From contig CAWKOA010000018.1 in NCBI GenBank assembly GCA_963851025.1, positions 3,121 through 67,120 on the forward strand: 64,000 bases of DNA. Direction: 5' to 3'. This DNA is from RYN-230 sp963851025 (lineage in GTDB: Bacteria > Actinomycetota > Actinomycetes > Streptosporangiales > Streptosporangiaceae). Shown in pieces: positions 37,701-45,510 of this stretch; within the stretch, counting starts at the first letter, position 1, and each line of letters starts with the position of its first letter. Below the pieces are notes generated by a model. It was given only the letters and a program-made list of their open reading frames with translations, did not search any database and had not been told where the DNA came from. The translations under genes and the position numbers were made by a program.

Positions 37701-38148
37701 CTGGATGACCCCGTCCACCTACCCGCGGGACGCGCCGCGCGGGCCGGTGGTGGCCCTGGCCGACGAGAACGCCGGCTCCGACGGCGACATCGTGACCGCC
37801 GCCATCCGCATCCTGGGCCTCGGCCCGGTGGTGGGGGCCCGGACCTGGGGCGGGGTGATCGGCATCAACGCGCCGTTCGTCCTGGTGGACGGCACCGCGA
37901 TGACGGTGCCGCGGTACGCCATCTGGCTGGAAGGCTTCGGCTGGGACGTGGAGAACCACGGCGTGGACCCCGACGTCGAGGTGCTCAACTCACCGCAGGA
38001 CTGGGCCGAGGGCCGGGACGTGCAGCTGGAGACCGCGGTCCGGCTGGCCATGGAGGCCGTGCAGAACCGCCCGCCGGCCCCGCCGCCGGCCACGTCCGGC
38101 CGCCCGTCGAAGGCGAAGCCGCCGCTGCCGCCCCGCCCGCCGGGCTAA
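34795..38148 (+). CDS. Tricorn protease homologue
   Basis: An intact 1117-residue protein. The N-terminal beta-propellers contain WD/TolB-like repeats (PRFSRDGQWVAWAS, PVFTADGKYLAFLS), then a Gly/Asp-rich linker (about 545–585), a C1 helical domain (LWQHAFTEAGRFMQHDFW), a PDZ domain (VLVRPGDVLLAVDGRPVDP) and the serine-protease core with ELGTSHAYI (Ser-His) and ADENAGSDGDIV (nucleophile Ser). Tricorn degrades peptides released by the proteasome. No proteasome genes are adjacent. ATG at 34795. Confidence 0.93.
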   Translation: MTSAGYLRFPHIHGDLLTFVAEDDVWLAPLDGGRAWRLSADRAEAASPRFSRDGQWVAWASWRDGPAEVYLAGVDGERGRRLTYWSDQSARVCGWTPGGEVLAVSATGQAFERQGWAYAVPVDGGAPQRLGFGPVADVTLEDTARALLNGSWGRDPAFWKRYRGGTAGRLWTSADGAPFQRILASLTGQFSSPMLVGDRLAFLSDHEGTGNVYSCRLDGSGLLRHTDHDGGYARQAGTDGTRVVYQCRGELWLLDSLAPDSQPRPLSVSLGSASTALAPRLISAADHLGDLCSDYTGLASVIEVRGTVHWLTHRDGPARALAVEPDVRARMPRVLGRDGLVVWVSDAGGADGLEVAPADGPEVSAAEPAGASAGASTGGARRLASGELGLVNELAAAPDGSTAAVAARDGRLLVVDMASGGVRQLAESPDGAMSGLAYSPDSAWLAWSHPGPNPLSRIRLARLAGDEIVDVTDGRFVDSEPVFTADGKYLAFLSARIFDPVYDAHFFDLSFPFGSRPYLVPLAADTPSPFAPLRQGRPVGNGPDKNGDSGGDDGGARAGGDTGGGTAAQDGDQPDGEDDAPPPVRVDAEGLPTRVVSLPVPESRYASLRAVTGGFAWLKEPVIGVLGEGAAVPDAKRPRSTLERFDLGRRKTTELAGGLDWFDVSGDGEWLVVRDGSELRVVPSQRKADPDSGDSVQVDLSRARFMADPVALWQHAFTEAGRFMQHDFWVPDMGGVDWPGVLDSYRPVLDRIGTASEFTDLLWEVVGELGTSHAYIRPRATPGSGGKGQVGLLGADLSRDTDGRWRIGRVLPGESSDPRARAPLAAPGVLVRPGDVLLAVDGRPVDPVAGPGPLLVGTAGRPVELTVGRDGEPPQRFAVTPLGSDRRLRYQDWVAGKRQRVRELTGGRAGYLHIPDMMGEGWAHFHRDLRVEMAQEALVMDVRSNRGGHVSELVIEKLARRIMGWDIPRWMTPSTYPRDAPRGPVVALADENAGSDGDIVTAAIRILGLGPVVGARTWGGVIGINAPFVLVDGTAMTVPRYAIWLEGFGWDVENHGVDPDVEVLNSPQDWAEGRDVQLETAVRLAMEAVQNRPPAPPPATSGRPSKAKPPLPPRPPG

Positions 38149-38168
38149 CCGCGCGCCGCGGCGGGGTG

Positions 38169-38193
38169 CCCGCGCGGGCCGGGCCCGCGCGGG
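38169..38193. terminator. GC-only hairpin after the tricorn gene
   Basis: A perfect 12-bp inverted repeat (38169–38180 and 38182–38193) around a single G, 20 bp after the tricorn stop. It lacks a U-run, as many actinobacterial terminators do. Confidence 0.5.
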
Positions 38194-38331
38194 GCGCGGC
38201 CAGGCGGGCCGGCGCGCCCGTTCCTGAGGGTGGTCATCACGGCATGCCCGGCGCATCATGGAGATGGGCAGCCCGGGCCGCTGGGCCTGTCCTCCGCCCG
38301 GGTGCCGACGTGGCGAAAGAAGCGTGAGTCC

Positions 38332-38631
38332 ATGCCCGCTGACGCGCAGTTCCAGCTGAAGGACCGCTATCCCGCCAACCTGGACCGCTGCCGGCGGTGC
38401 GGGTCCCCGCGCATCCTGCACGGGGACGACGGGAGCTGCGGCCTCTCGGTTTCCCTGAGCCGCGGCATCCCCGGCCTGCTCATCACGCTCGGCGGCCTGC
38501 TCGTCGTGATCACCGGCGCGGCCTGGCTGCTGGCCACCTCGCCCGCGATCAACGCCGCGTCGATGCTGGCCTTCGCCTGCCTGGCCATCCTGGTCTGCGC
38601 CGCGGCCGCCGCGGCCCTGGCCCGCCACTGA
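38332..38631 (+). CDS. Small membrane protein with a Cys-pair N-terminus
   Basis: A 99-residue protein not recognised as a named family. The N-terminal 40 residues contain CRRCGSPRIL and a later Cys (DGSCGL), suggesting half of a zinc ribbon. Two hydrophobic segments follow (about 48–68 and 75–95). The ATG at 38332 follows a purine-rich stretch. It stands alone between tricorn and the convergent two-component operon; its role is unknown. Confidence 0.6.
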   Translation: MPADAQFQLKDRYPANLDRCRRCGSPRILHGDDGSCGLSVSLSRGIPGLLITLGGLLVVITGAAWLLATSPAINAASMLAFACLAILVCAAAAAALARH

Positions 38632-38650
38632 CGCGGCTAGCGCCGGTCCC

Positions 38651-39343
38651 TCAGCCGGGTGACGCGGGCTCGGCGTAGCCGTGGGCGTAGGCGTAGCGCA
38701 TGGCCTGGGCGCGGTCCCGCGAGCCGGTCTTGGCGAAGATCCGGTTGACGTGCGTCTTGACCGTCGCCTCGCTGACGAACAGGGCCCGGGCGATCTCCCG
38801 GTTGGACGCGCCGGCCGCGATGAGCCGGAGCACCTCGGCTTCGCGCGGCGTCAGGTCACCGTCCCCCGGTGAGGCGGCCGGGGAGCCGGGCACCGCGGGC
38901 GCGCGGGCCGCGGCCGACAGCAGCCGCTGCTGCACCCCCGGATCCAGCACGGCCTGGCCCGCCGCGGCGGCGAGCACGGCCCGGCCGATCTCCGCCCGGG
39001 TCGCGTCCTTGGTCAGGTACCCGAGCGCGCCGGCCTGCAGCGCGCCGATGATCGATTCATCGTCCGCGTAGGTGGTGAGCACCACGACCCGGGTGCCGGG
39101 GTGATCTGCGGTGATGCGCCGGGTCGCGGCCACCCCGCCGCTGCCGGGCATGTTCAGGTCCATGAGCACGACCTGGGGTTTCACCGTGGCGACCAGGTCG
39201 GCTGCGGCGTCGCCGTCCGCCGCCTGGCCCGCGACGACGATCCCCGGCAGCGTGCCGAGCAGCAGGACCAGGCCCTCGCGTACCGCGGACTGGTCGTCCG
39301 CCACGATCACGCTCACCGGCTCGGCCGGGTTCTCCGCGCTCAT
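38651..39343 (-). CDS. LuxR/NarL-family response regulator
   Basis: A 230-residue regulator: receiver domain with VIVADDQ (acidic pocket), phospho-acceptor Asp in VVLMDLNMPG and Lys in GYLTKDA. The C-terminal HTH is LTPREAEVLRLIAAGASN and SEATVKTHVNRIFAKTG. Its ATG overlaps the kinase stop as ATGA once the kinase frame is repaired. Forms a two-component pair with the upstream kinase; the likely target is the divergent membrane-protein promoter. Confidence 0.92.
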   Translation of the reverse strand: MSAENPAEPVSVIVADDQSAVREGLVLLLGTLPGIVVAGQAADGDAAADLVATVKPQVVLMDLNMPGSGGVAATRRITADHPGTRVVVLTTYADDESIIGALQAGALGYLTKDATRAEIGRAVLAAAAGQAVLDPGVQQRLLSAAARAPAVPGSPAASPGDGDLTPREAEVLRLIAAGASNREIARALFVSEATVKTHVNRIFAKTGSRDRAQAMRYAYAHGYAEPASPG

Positions 39344-40534
39344 GCCGGAATCCGCAGGGCGACCCGCCATTCCCCGTCCGGCCGGCCCGGCGGCCAGCGT
39401 GCCGCCGCCCAGCGCGGCCCGCTCCCGCAGGCCGGTCAGCCCGTACTGGGCCCCGGCGGCGGCGAGCGGGCCGCCGGCCGTGACCGCGGGCAGCGGGTTG
39501 ACCACCCGCACCACGATCTCCGCCGGCGTGAACTCCAGGCCGACCCGGACCGGCTGCCCGGGCGCGTGCTTGCGGGCGTTGGTCAGCGCCTCCTGCGCGG
39601 TCCGGTAGGCGGCCAGGGCCGCCTCGGCGGCCACCGGCCGCGCCGCGCCGGTCACGGTGAAGTCGGCCGCCGCATCACCATCGGCCCGGAACTCCTGGAT
39701 CAGCGCCGACAGCTGATCGGGCAGCGGGGCGGCATCATCGCGCAGGGCCAGGATCGCGCGCCGGGCGTCCGCCAGGCCCTCCCGGGTGAACACGCCGGCC
39801 CGGCCGATGCACTCGATCGCCTGGGCCAGCTCGGGGCGCCCGGCGGGCAGGGCGCCCAGCAATCCCTCAGCGGCCTGCAGGTTCACCGACACCGCCGCGA
39901 GCGAGTGCGCGAGCACATCGTGAATCTCCCGGGCGATCCTGGCCCGCTCGCCGAGCGCGGCGGCCTGGGTCTCGGCTTCCCGGGCCCGGCGGGTCTCCGC
40001 GAGCATCTGCTCGGCCTGCTCGGCCCGGAGCAGGAACGCGTGGCGGGACAGGCCGAACGCCCACAAGCCGATGAACGTGAGCGGGTACCCGAGCAGCGTC
40101 TCGGTCGGCGCCCCGGTGACCAGCGCGGCGGCCAGGAACGCGGCCACCGTCTCCGCGGTGATGGCCAGCGACGTTTCCGGATTCAGCCGGACGCCCGCGG
40201 AGGAGGTGACCACGCAGCCGACGGCGATAGCGGTGCTCAGCGGGGACACCCCGGCCAGGACGCCGCCGGCCGCACCCATCACGGCCAGGGCCCCGATCGC
40301 GAGCCGCGGCCGGCGCCGGGCGCACAGCCATACCACCCAGCTGACCGTCGATACGCCGAGCGCGACGGCCACGGCTATGCCCTCGGCTCCCGAGCCCGGG
40401 TGCGGCTCGGCCAGGGGCACCGTGATGAGCACCACCACCAGGACCAGGATGCGGACGGCGTCCAGCAGAAGGGGCACGTCCGCGAGGCCGGTGGTGGCCA
40501 CGGCACCCCGGCTGACGGTCAGGGAGCGAAGCAC
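39340..40534 (-). CDS. Sensor histidine kinase (HisKA_3 type), frame broken at the C-terminus
   Basis: Five to six N-terminal membrane segments, then the dimerisation/phospho-acceptor helix ERARIAREIHDVLAHSLAAV (His in the H-box), N-box TAQEALTNARKHA and GLTGLRERAALGGG. As written, the frame runs without a stop into the response regulator. One indel near 39385–39400 restores a normal ending (PDGEWRVALRIPA, then TGA overlapping the regulator ATG), so I treat the two as separate genes. GTG start at 40534. Confidence 0.85.
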
Positions 40535-40603
40535 GTTGCCAACGTATCCGGGGCGCCCGCGGCGGGCGCCGGCACCCGGGTTGACCCTGGGTGGACGTGA
40601 CCG

Positions 40604-40657
40604 CCTCCACCCGGTCTCCACCCGCCCGGCCGGGACCTGCACCCGGCCTGGACCCGG
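40604..40657. promoter_or_regulatory. Helically phased 11-nt repeats between the kinase operon and a divergent gene
   Basis: Four related 11-nt units start at 40604, 40615, 40636 and 40647 (core CYTSSACCCGG with variants), so centres are 11, 21 and 11 nt apart, on one face of the helix. They lie in the divergent promoter region and are good candidate binding sites for the adjacent response regulator. Confidence 0.45.
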
Positions 40658-40751
40658 TATCAAGCCGCAGGCCGGCGCGCGGGCCGGGGTCCCGTTCCTA
40701 GCGTGGCCGGGGTAAGCGCAGCACACCGAAAAACCCGGCAAGGAGTTTCCC

Positions 40752-41288
40752 GTGGACGCCAGCGTCTTGATCCCCAACCTCGTCATCCTCGTCGTCGTGC
40801 TGATTTCCGATCTGGGCCACCGCAAGGTCACCCCGCTGCGGCTGCTCCGCCCGTTCATCTCGGCGGCGATCATCGTCCCCTTCTTCTTCAAGGGCGCCGC
40901 CACGTCCGGCTCCGGCCTGGTGCTGGAAGCCGCGGCGGCCGCGGCGGGCCTGGCCCTGGGCGTGCTGGCCGCGGCGTTCATGCGGGTCTCCCGCGACGAG
41001 CAGACCGGCCGGGCCATGACGTGGGCCGGACTGCCGTACGCGCTGGTCTGGATCGTGGTCGTCGCGGCCCGCGTCTTCTTCGCCTACGGCTCGACCCACA
41101 TCTTCGGGGCCCAGCTCGGGCACTGGATGCTGGCCAGCCAGATCACCGTGGGAGCCCTGACCGACGGCCTGATCTTCCTGTCCGTGGCCATGCTGCTGGC
41201 CCGCACCGGAACCCTGGCCGCCCGGGCCCGCCGCGTCACGTCAGCCCCGGCCCCCCACTCCCCAGTCCCTACCTCCGTCCCCCAGTAA
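40752..41288 (+). CDS. Four-span membrane protein, divergent from the two-component system
   Basis: A 178-residue protein with about five hydrophobic stretches, no cysteines and a Pro/Ser-rich tail. It vaguely resembles CcdC/DUF1453-type proteins, but I do not assign a function. GTG start at 40752 with AAGGAG 7 nt upstream. Divergent from the kinase/regulator operon, it may be their main target. Confidence 0.7.
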   Translation: MDASVLIPNLVILVVVLISDLGHRKVTPLRLLRPFISAAIIVPFFFKGAATSGSGLVLEAAAAAAGLALGVLAAAFMRVSRDEQTGRAMTWAGLPYALVWIVVVAARVFFAYGSTHIFGAQLGHWMLASQITVGALTDGLIFLSVAMLLARTGTLAARARRVTSAPAPHSPVPTSVPQ

Positions 41289-41336
41289 GCCCCTGGCCCT
41301 CAAGCCAGCCCCTGGCCCCTCAACCCCAGCCCTGGC

Positions 41337-41394
41337 CGTTCGTGATCAGACGATTGGTGTTGCCCAGGCAACACCAATCGTCTGATCACGAACG
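41337..41394. terminator. 28-bp perfect palindrome between convergent genes
   Basis: Left arm 41337–41364 and right arm 41367–41394 are exact reverse complements around a 2-nt CA loop. The arms start CGTTCGTGATCAGACG and are only about half GC, unlike the surroundings. The position between the ends of a forward and a reverse gene fits a bidirectional terminator, but the length and perfection are unusual. Confidence 0.75.
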
Positions 41395-41432
41395 CGTCAC
41401 GTGACTTGAGGGGCTGGGGGGGTGGGGGAGTG

Positions 41433-42341
41433 CTAGAGGGGGCTGTTGTAGCTGGACAGCCAGTGCAGCTGAAGCCAGAGGAGGGCCGCGTTCCAGGCGC
41501 CGCTGACTTCCAGGATGCCGACCAGGACGAGCAGGCCGCCGCCGATCCGGGCGATGAGCTGGGCGTGCCGCCGGGCGAACTGGAACGCGGTCATCCCGCG
41601 CTGGAAGGCCAGGGCCACGATGATGAAGGGGATGCCCAGCCCGAGGCCGTAGAGGAACGCGAGCACGGCGCCCCGCACCGCGGTGCCCGAGGTCAGGGCG
41701 AGGGACAGCACGGCCGTCAGGGTCGGGCCGACGCACGGGGTCCAGCTCACCGCGAACAGCACCCCGAGCAGCGGGGCGCCGATCAGGCCGGCCCGGGGGC
41801 GGATGGCGGGCCGGGCGATCCGGCCCGGTGATCGGGAAGCGGTCGAACACCCCGGCGAACAGCAGGCCCAGCACGATCGTGACCCCGCCGAGCAGCTGGG
41901 TCACCCCGGCCTCATGCCGCTTCAGCACCAGCCCCAGGCCACCGAAGGCCAGGCCCTCGGTGGCGAACACGAGGGAGAAGCCGAGGACGAACAGCGCGGT
42001 GCCGAGCAGGGTCCGCCCGCGGGTGGGACGGGCCGTGCCCGGGCGGGCGGCGGCCGGCGCTGGCCGGGCCCGGCGGCGACGCCGCGGCCGGGCGGCGGCG
42101 CCAGCCGCGCTCGCCGTGCGTCCACGGCCACGGCGGTGCCGTCGGGAGCCACGGCCACGCGCTCGGAGGTGGCCGCGTCCGCCTGCTGCGCGTCCGTCCC
42201 GGACATGCCGGTCACGTAGGAGAGGTAGCCGGGGACCAGCGGCAGCACGCAGGGGGACAGGAACGTGAGCGCACCGGCCGCCGCCGCGATCGGCGCGGCC
42301 AGGATCAGCGGTCCGGTCTGGACCAGGTGCTCGATCCCCAT
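41433..42341 (-). CDS. ccdA: Cytochrome c biogenesis protein CcdA, frame broken twice
   Basis: A membrane thiol-disulfide carrier: FLSPCVLPLVPGYLSYVTG near the N-terminus and SWTPCVGPTLTAVLSLAL later are the two conserved Cys motifs. Six membrane segments are split over three frames (breaks near 42080 and 41820); the middle piece reads TLLGTALFVLGFSLVFATEG. An Ala/Arg/Pro-rich loop (about 55–90) is where the first break lies. ATG at 42341 with GGAGG upstream. It passes electrons from thioredoxin to extracytoplasmic partners. No CcsX or ResB genes are adjacent. Confidence 0.88.
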
Positions 42342-42601
42342 CGGCACGCCTCCTGTTCGCGCCCAAACTACCGGTTCCCTGCCGCCGGCGGTCGCGGGCC
42401 GTCGGCGCTGGCCGGCGGAGAGGGCATTGCCCGGCGGCACCCCCGGATCTACTGTTCGGGTGAGTTCAGCTGTTGGTTTGCGGAGAACTGTGTGCGATCG
42501 CGTCTGGTCGTGCGTGCCCGCCGCAGGCCGCCGCCTGCGGACTCGTCCCTGGCGGGGCCGTGCGCGCCCCGCCACCCTGTGCAGAACGGAGATCATCATG
42601 G

Positions 42602-44312
42602 ATGATGCGTCCCGCCGGGCCGTCTCCCGCCTGGCCATGGCCGCCGACCCCTTCACGACGGCTGCGGAGCAGGTTAAGCCGCCACCTCGCGCTGACCGCC
42701 GCGCCGGCCCTGCTGGTCCTGCCGCTGATGGCGGGCCTGTCCGGCTCGGCGGTGTCGCCGCAGGCCGGCCAGCCGGGCCCGCAGGGCGGCCCCACCGTCA
42801 ACTGGGCGCTGGCCGGGCAGGCCAGCGCCGACTCCACGGAGTCGGGCAACCCGGCGTCCAACGCGATCGACGGCGACGCCGGCACCGACTGGTGCACCGG
42901 GTCGTGGACCGGGAGCCTGGTCGTCGACCTGGGCCAGGTTCACTCGCTCAGCGACCTGGGCATCACGCTGGACTCCACCAGCCCGTCGGCCAGCGCGACC
43001 ATCAAGGTCGCCACCCAGGCGGGTAACTGGCAGGCCGTGCCGGCCGCCCGCAATGTCGCGCTGGACCCCGGGAACCCGATGTACGTGCCGCTGCCCCCGG
43101 GCACCCAGGCGCGGTACGCCCAGCTCACCGTCTACAGCGGGACCGGCGCGGACGTCTGCGTGGGGGAGTTCCGGGCCTACGGGCCCGACCCCGCGGCGGC
43201 GGGCATGGACTTCGGCGCTGACCTGTCCTTCACCCCGCAGGAGCTCGCGGCCGGGGCGCAGTTCACCTACCGCGGGCAGCAGCAGAGCCCGGTCACGCAT
43301 CATGAGGGAGAACGGCGCCAACTACGTCCGGATGCGGCTCTGGGTGAACCCGCCCGCGGGCTACAGCGACCTGGCCACCGACCTGGCCCTGGCCCGCCAG
43401 GTCCGCGCGGCCGGGATGAGGATCTACCTCGACATCATGTACTCCGACTTCTGGGCCGACCCGCAGCACCAGAACATCCCCGCCGCGTGGCAGGGCCAGG
43501 ACCTGGCCCAGCTCACCTCGACCGTGCAGTCCTACACCCAGCAGGTGATCGGCGCGTTCGCGAAGCAGGGCACGCCGGTGGACATGGTGTCGATCGGGAA
43601 CGAGATCCGCAACGGCATCCTGTGGCCGGTCGGCCAGGTGAACGACCCGACCGTCCCGGCGGACTACGACAACCTGGCCACCCTGCTCAAGGCGGGCGTG
43701 GCCGGGGCCCGGGCGGCCAACCCGCCGGGTCACCAGCTGCTGATCATGATGCATTACGACCAGGGCGGCAATAACACGCTCAGCCAGGCCTTCTTCCAGA
43801 ACCTGGTGTCGCAGGGCGTGCCGTTCGACGTGATCGGGCTGTCCTATTACCCGTTCTTCCACGGCACGCTGTCGCAGATGAAAGCGAATGTGGACGCCCT
43901 GGCCACCCAGTTCCACAAGAAGATCGTTATTGCGGAGACGCAGTACCCGTGGACGCTGGCCAACGGCAACAGCCCGCTCGGGGACAGCACGGGCAACTTC
44001 GTCTGGGAGCCCAGCCAGCTCTCCACCGGCTACCCGGCCAGCCCGGGCGGGCAGCTGTCGTTCGTGACCGACGAGCTGTCGATCCTGGCCCAGGTGCCCG
44101 GCGGGCTGGGTGCGGGGCTGTTCTACTGGGCGCCGGACTGGATTCCCGGCGTGCCGTGGGAGCCTGGGGCCGGCATCGGCACGCCCAACGCCAACCTCAC
44201 GCTGTTCAACTCCCAGGGCGTGGCCCTGCCGTCAGCCGGGATCTTCCGGAACCCGGCCGCCGTGTGCCAGAGCTACGACCCCTGGGACGTGCCCTGCGTC
44301 ATAGGCGGGTGA
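42602..44312 (+). CDS. Secreted endo-beta-1,4-galactanase (GH53) with N-terminal discoidin-like domain, frame broken
   Basis: A signal peptide (LSRHLALTAAPALLVLPLMA) is followed by an F5/8-type (discoidin, CBM32-like) domain (NWALAGQASADSTESGNPAS; IDGDAGTDWCTGSW) and a GH53 catalytic barrel: NYVRMRLWVNPP, MVSIGNEIRNG (acid/base Glu) and KIVIAETQYPW (nucleophile Glu). It would cut beta-1,4-galactan or arabinogalactan side chains of pectin outside the cell. One base disturbs the frame at about 43303, between the two domains. I use the ATG at 42602, in frame with the signal; an ATG at 42598 with GGAG upstream would need another shift. Confidence 0.88.
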
Positions 44313-44335
44313 GCGTGGTACCCGGTTAAGGGGCG

Positions 44336-44366
44336 GTGGCCCGGCGGATCGCTGCCGCCGGGCCAC
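44336..44366. terminator. Strong hairpin between galactanase and a convergent gene
   Basis: Perfect 12-bp arms GTGGCCCGGCGG (44336–44347) and CCGCCGGGCCAC (44355–44366) with a 7-nt loop, 24 bp after the galactanase stop and 22 bp before the end of the convergent gene. A likely bidirectional terminator. Confidence 0.7.
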
Positions 44367-44387
44367 AGCCCGCTCACGGGCCGGGGA

Positions 44388-44903
44388 TCAGCGGCCGGGC
44401 TGGTCAGGCGCGTGGCCCGGGGCGCTGAGCCGGAACAGGTTGATCAGCTGGCAGAGCAGGGCCACGGCGGTGAGCAGGCCCATGGTCAGGGATGCGCCGT
44501 CCTGCCCGGAGTTGACGAACGCCGCGCCACTGCCCGCCGCGCCCAGCACGGCGAGCAGGCTCACCACCGAGGTGACCATGAAGAACCCGGTACGGGCCGC
44601 CACGGCCCGCACCACCAGAGCGATCGAGCCGAGCAGCAGCAGCAGGCCCAGCCCGGCGTGCACGGCCAGCGAGGCCGGCCCGTTCGCCAGGGCCCGGCCG
44701 GCCGCCGCGAGCACCCCGCCGCCCTGATCACGGGCGGGCACGGTCACGTACAGGCTCACCACCAGCCCCAGGGCGTACTGGACCAGCAGCCCGGCCGACA
44801 GCCCGAGGCTGGACCGGCGGACGGCCTCGTCCCCGCCGGCCCGGGGCCGGCCCGCCGGGCGCGGGGCGACGGAGATTCCCGACGTGCCTGCGGTCTCGTG
44901 CAC
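44388..44903 (-). CDS. Four-span membrane protein, unknown function
   Basis: A 171-residue protein with an Arg/Gly-rich N-terminal 30 residues and four hydrophobic segments (about 34–54, 78–100, 105–125, 138–158). No family recognised. GTG start at 44903. It is divergent from a MarR regulator with a 103-bp shared, AT-rich promoter region, so it may be that regulator's target. Confidence 0.65.
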   Translation of the reverse strand: MHETAGTSGISVAPRPAGRPRAGGDEAVRRSSLGLSAGLLVQYALGLVVSLYVTVPARDQGGGVLAAAGRALANGPASLAVHAGLGLLLLLGSIALVVRAVAARTGFFMVTSVVSLLAVLGAAGSGAAFVNSGQDGASLTMGLLTAVALLCQLINLFRLSAPGHAPDQPGR

Positions 44904-44945
44904 CGTGACTCACCACTTCCGGCAGCAGGATGATTTCAGAATTAC

Positions 44946-44966
44946 ATCGTTTCTAGCAGAGATGAT
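44946..44966. promoter_or_regulatory. Candidate MarR operator
   Basis: An imperfect 21-bp dyad reading ATCGTTTCT-AGC-AGAGATGAT, with 15 of 21 positions symmetric, in the AT-rich divergent region between the membrane protein and the marR gene. Position and shape suit a MarR dimer. Confidence 0.45.
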
Positions 44967-45006
44967 TTTGAGCCGCAAGTATTTAGCTGAGTGATAGTGT
45001 GATGCG

Positions 45007-45465
45007 GTGGAAGACGTTCCCCCGGATCACCTGTCCTTCCTGCTCGTCCAGCTGGGGCTGCACGGGGCACGGCGGTTCGGGGAGCGGCTGGCCCCGCTGG
45101 GCCTGGAGCAGCGGCAGGCCGGCATGCTCATCCGGCTGGCCGCGAACCAGGGCCGGTCCCAGCAGGCCATCGCCGAGATGATCGGGGTGAACGCCACCCG
45201 GATGGTCTTCCTGGTGGACGAGCTGGAAGAGCTGGGCCTGGTCGAGCGGAGGCGCAACCCCGCCGACCGCCGTTCCCATGCGCTCTACCTGACCGGCCAG
45301 GGCCTGGCCACGGTGGACCAGGTCCGGGCGGTGACCGCCGAGCACGAGGCGGAAATGGGCGCCGGGCTGACCGAGGCGCAGCGCGCCCAGCTGGTCAGCC
45401 TGCTCCGCGTGCTGGCGCAGGAGCAGGGGCTGCCCGCCCGGGGGCTGCCCGGCTCGCCCCCGTAA
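45007..45465 (+). CDS. MarR-family transcriptional regulator
   Basis: A 152-residue winged-helix regulator: RSQQAIAEMIGVNATRMVFL recognition region, DELEELGLVERRRNPADRRS (wing with the DRR motif) and a C-terminal dimer helix. GTG at 45007. It precedes an MFS transporter by 45 bp and faces a membrane protein, a common layout for repressors of efflux genes. Confidence 0.9.
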   Translation: MEDVPPDHLSFLLVQLGLHGARRFGERLAPLGLEQRQAGMLIRLAANQGRSQQAIAEMIGVNATRMVFLVDELEELGLVERRRNPADRRSHALYLTGQGLATVDQVRAVTAEHEAEMGAGLTEAQRAQLVSLLRVLAQEQGLPARGLPGSPP

Positions 45466-45510
45466 AACGAGATGCCCCCGGACCGTAACCGCTGCTAGCG
45501 TGACCGCGGC

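Noticed and set aside
34801..37959. A 1052-codon reverse-strand open frame opposite tricorn
   Set aside because: Its product is His/Gly/Arg/Pro-rich low-complexity sequence, typical of the antisense of GC-rich coding DNA, and the forward strand has clear tricorn domains.
38651..40534. A natural histidine kinase–response regulator fusion, because one frame runs through both
   Set aside because: The alternative frame gives a standard kinase ending (PDGEWRVALRIPA, TGA) overlapping the regulator ATG as ATGA. A single indel explains the apparent fusion.
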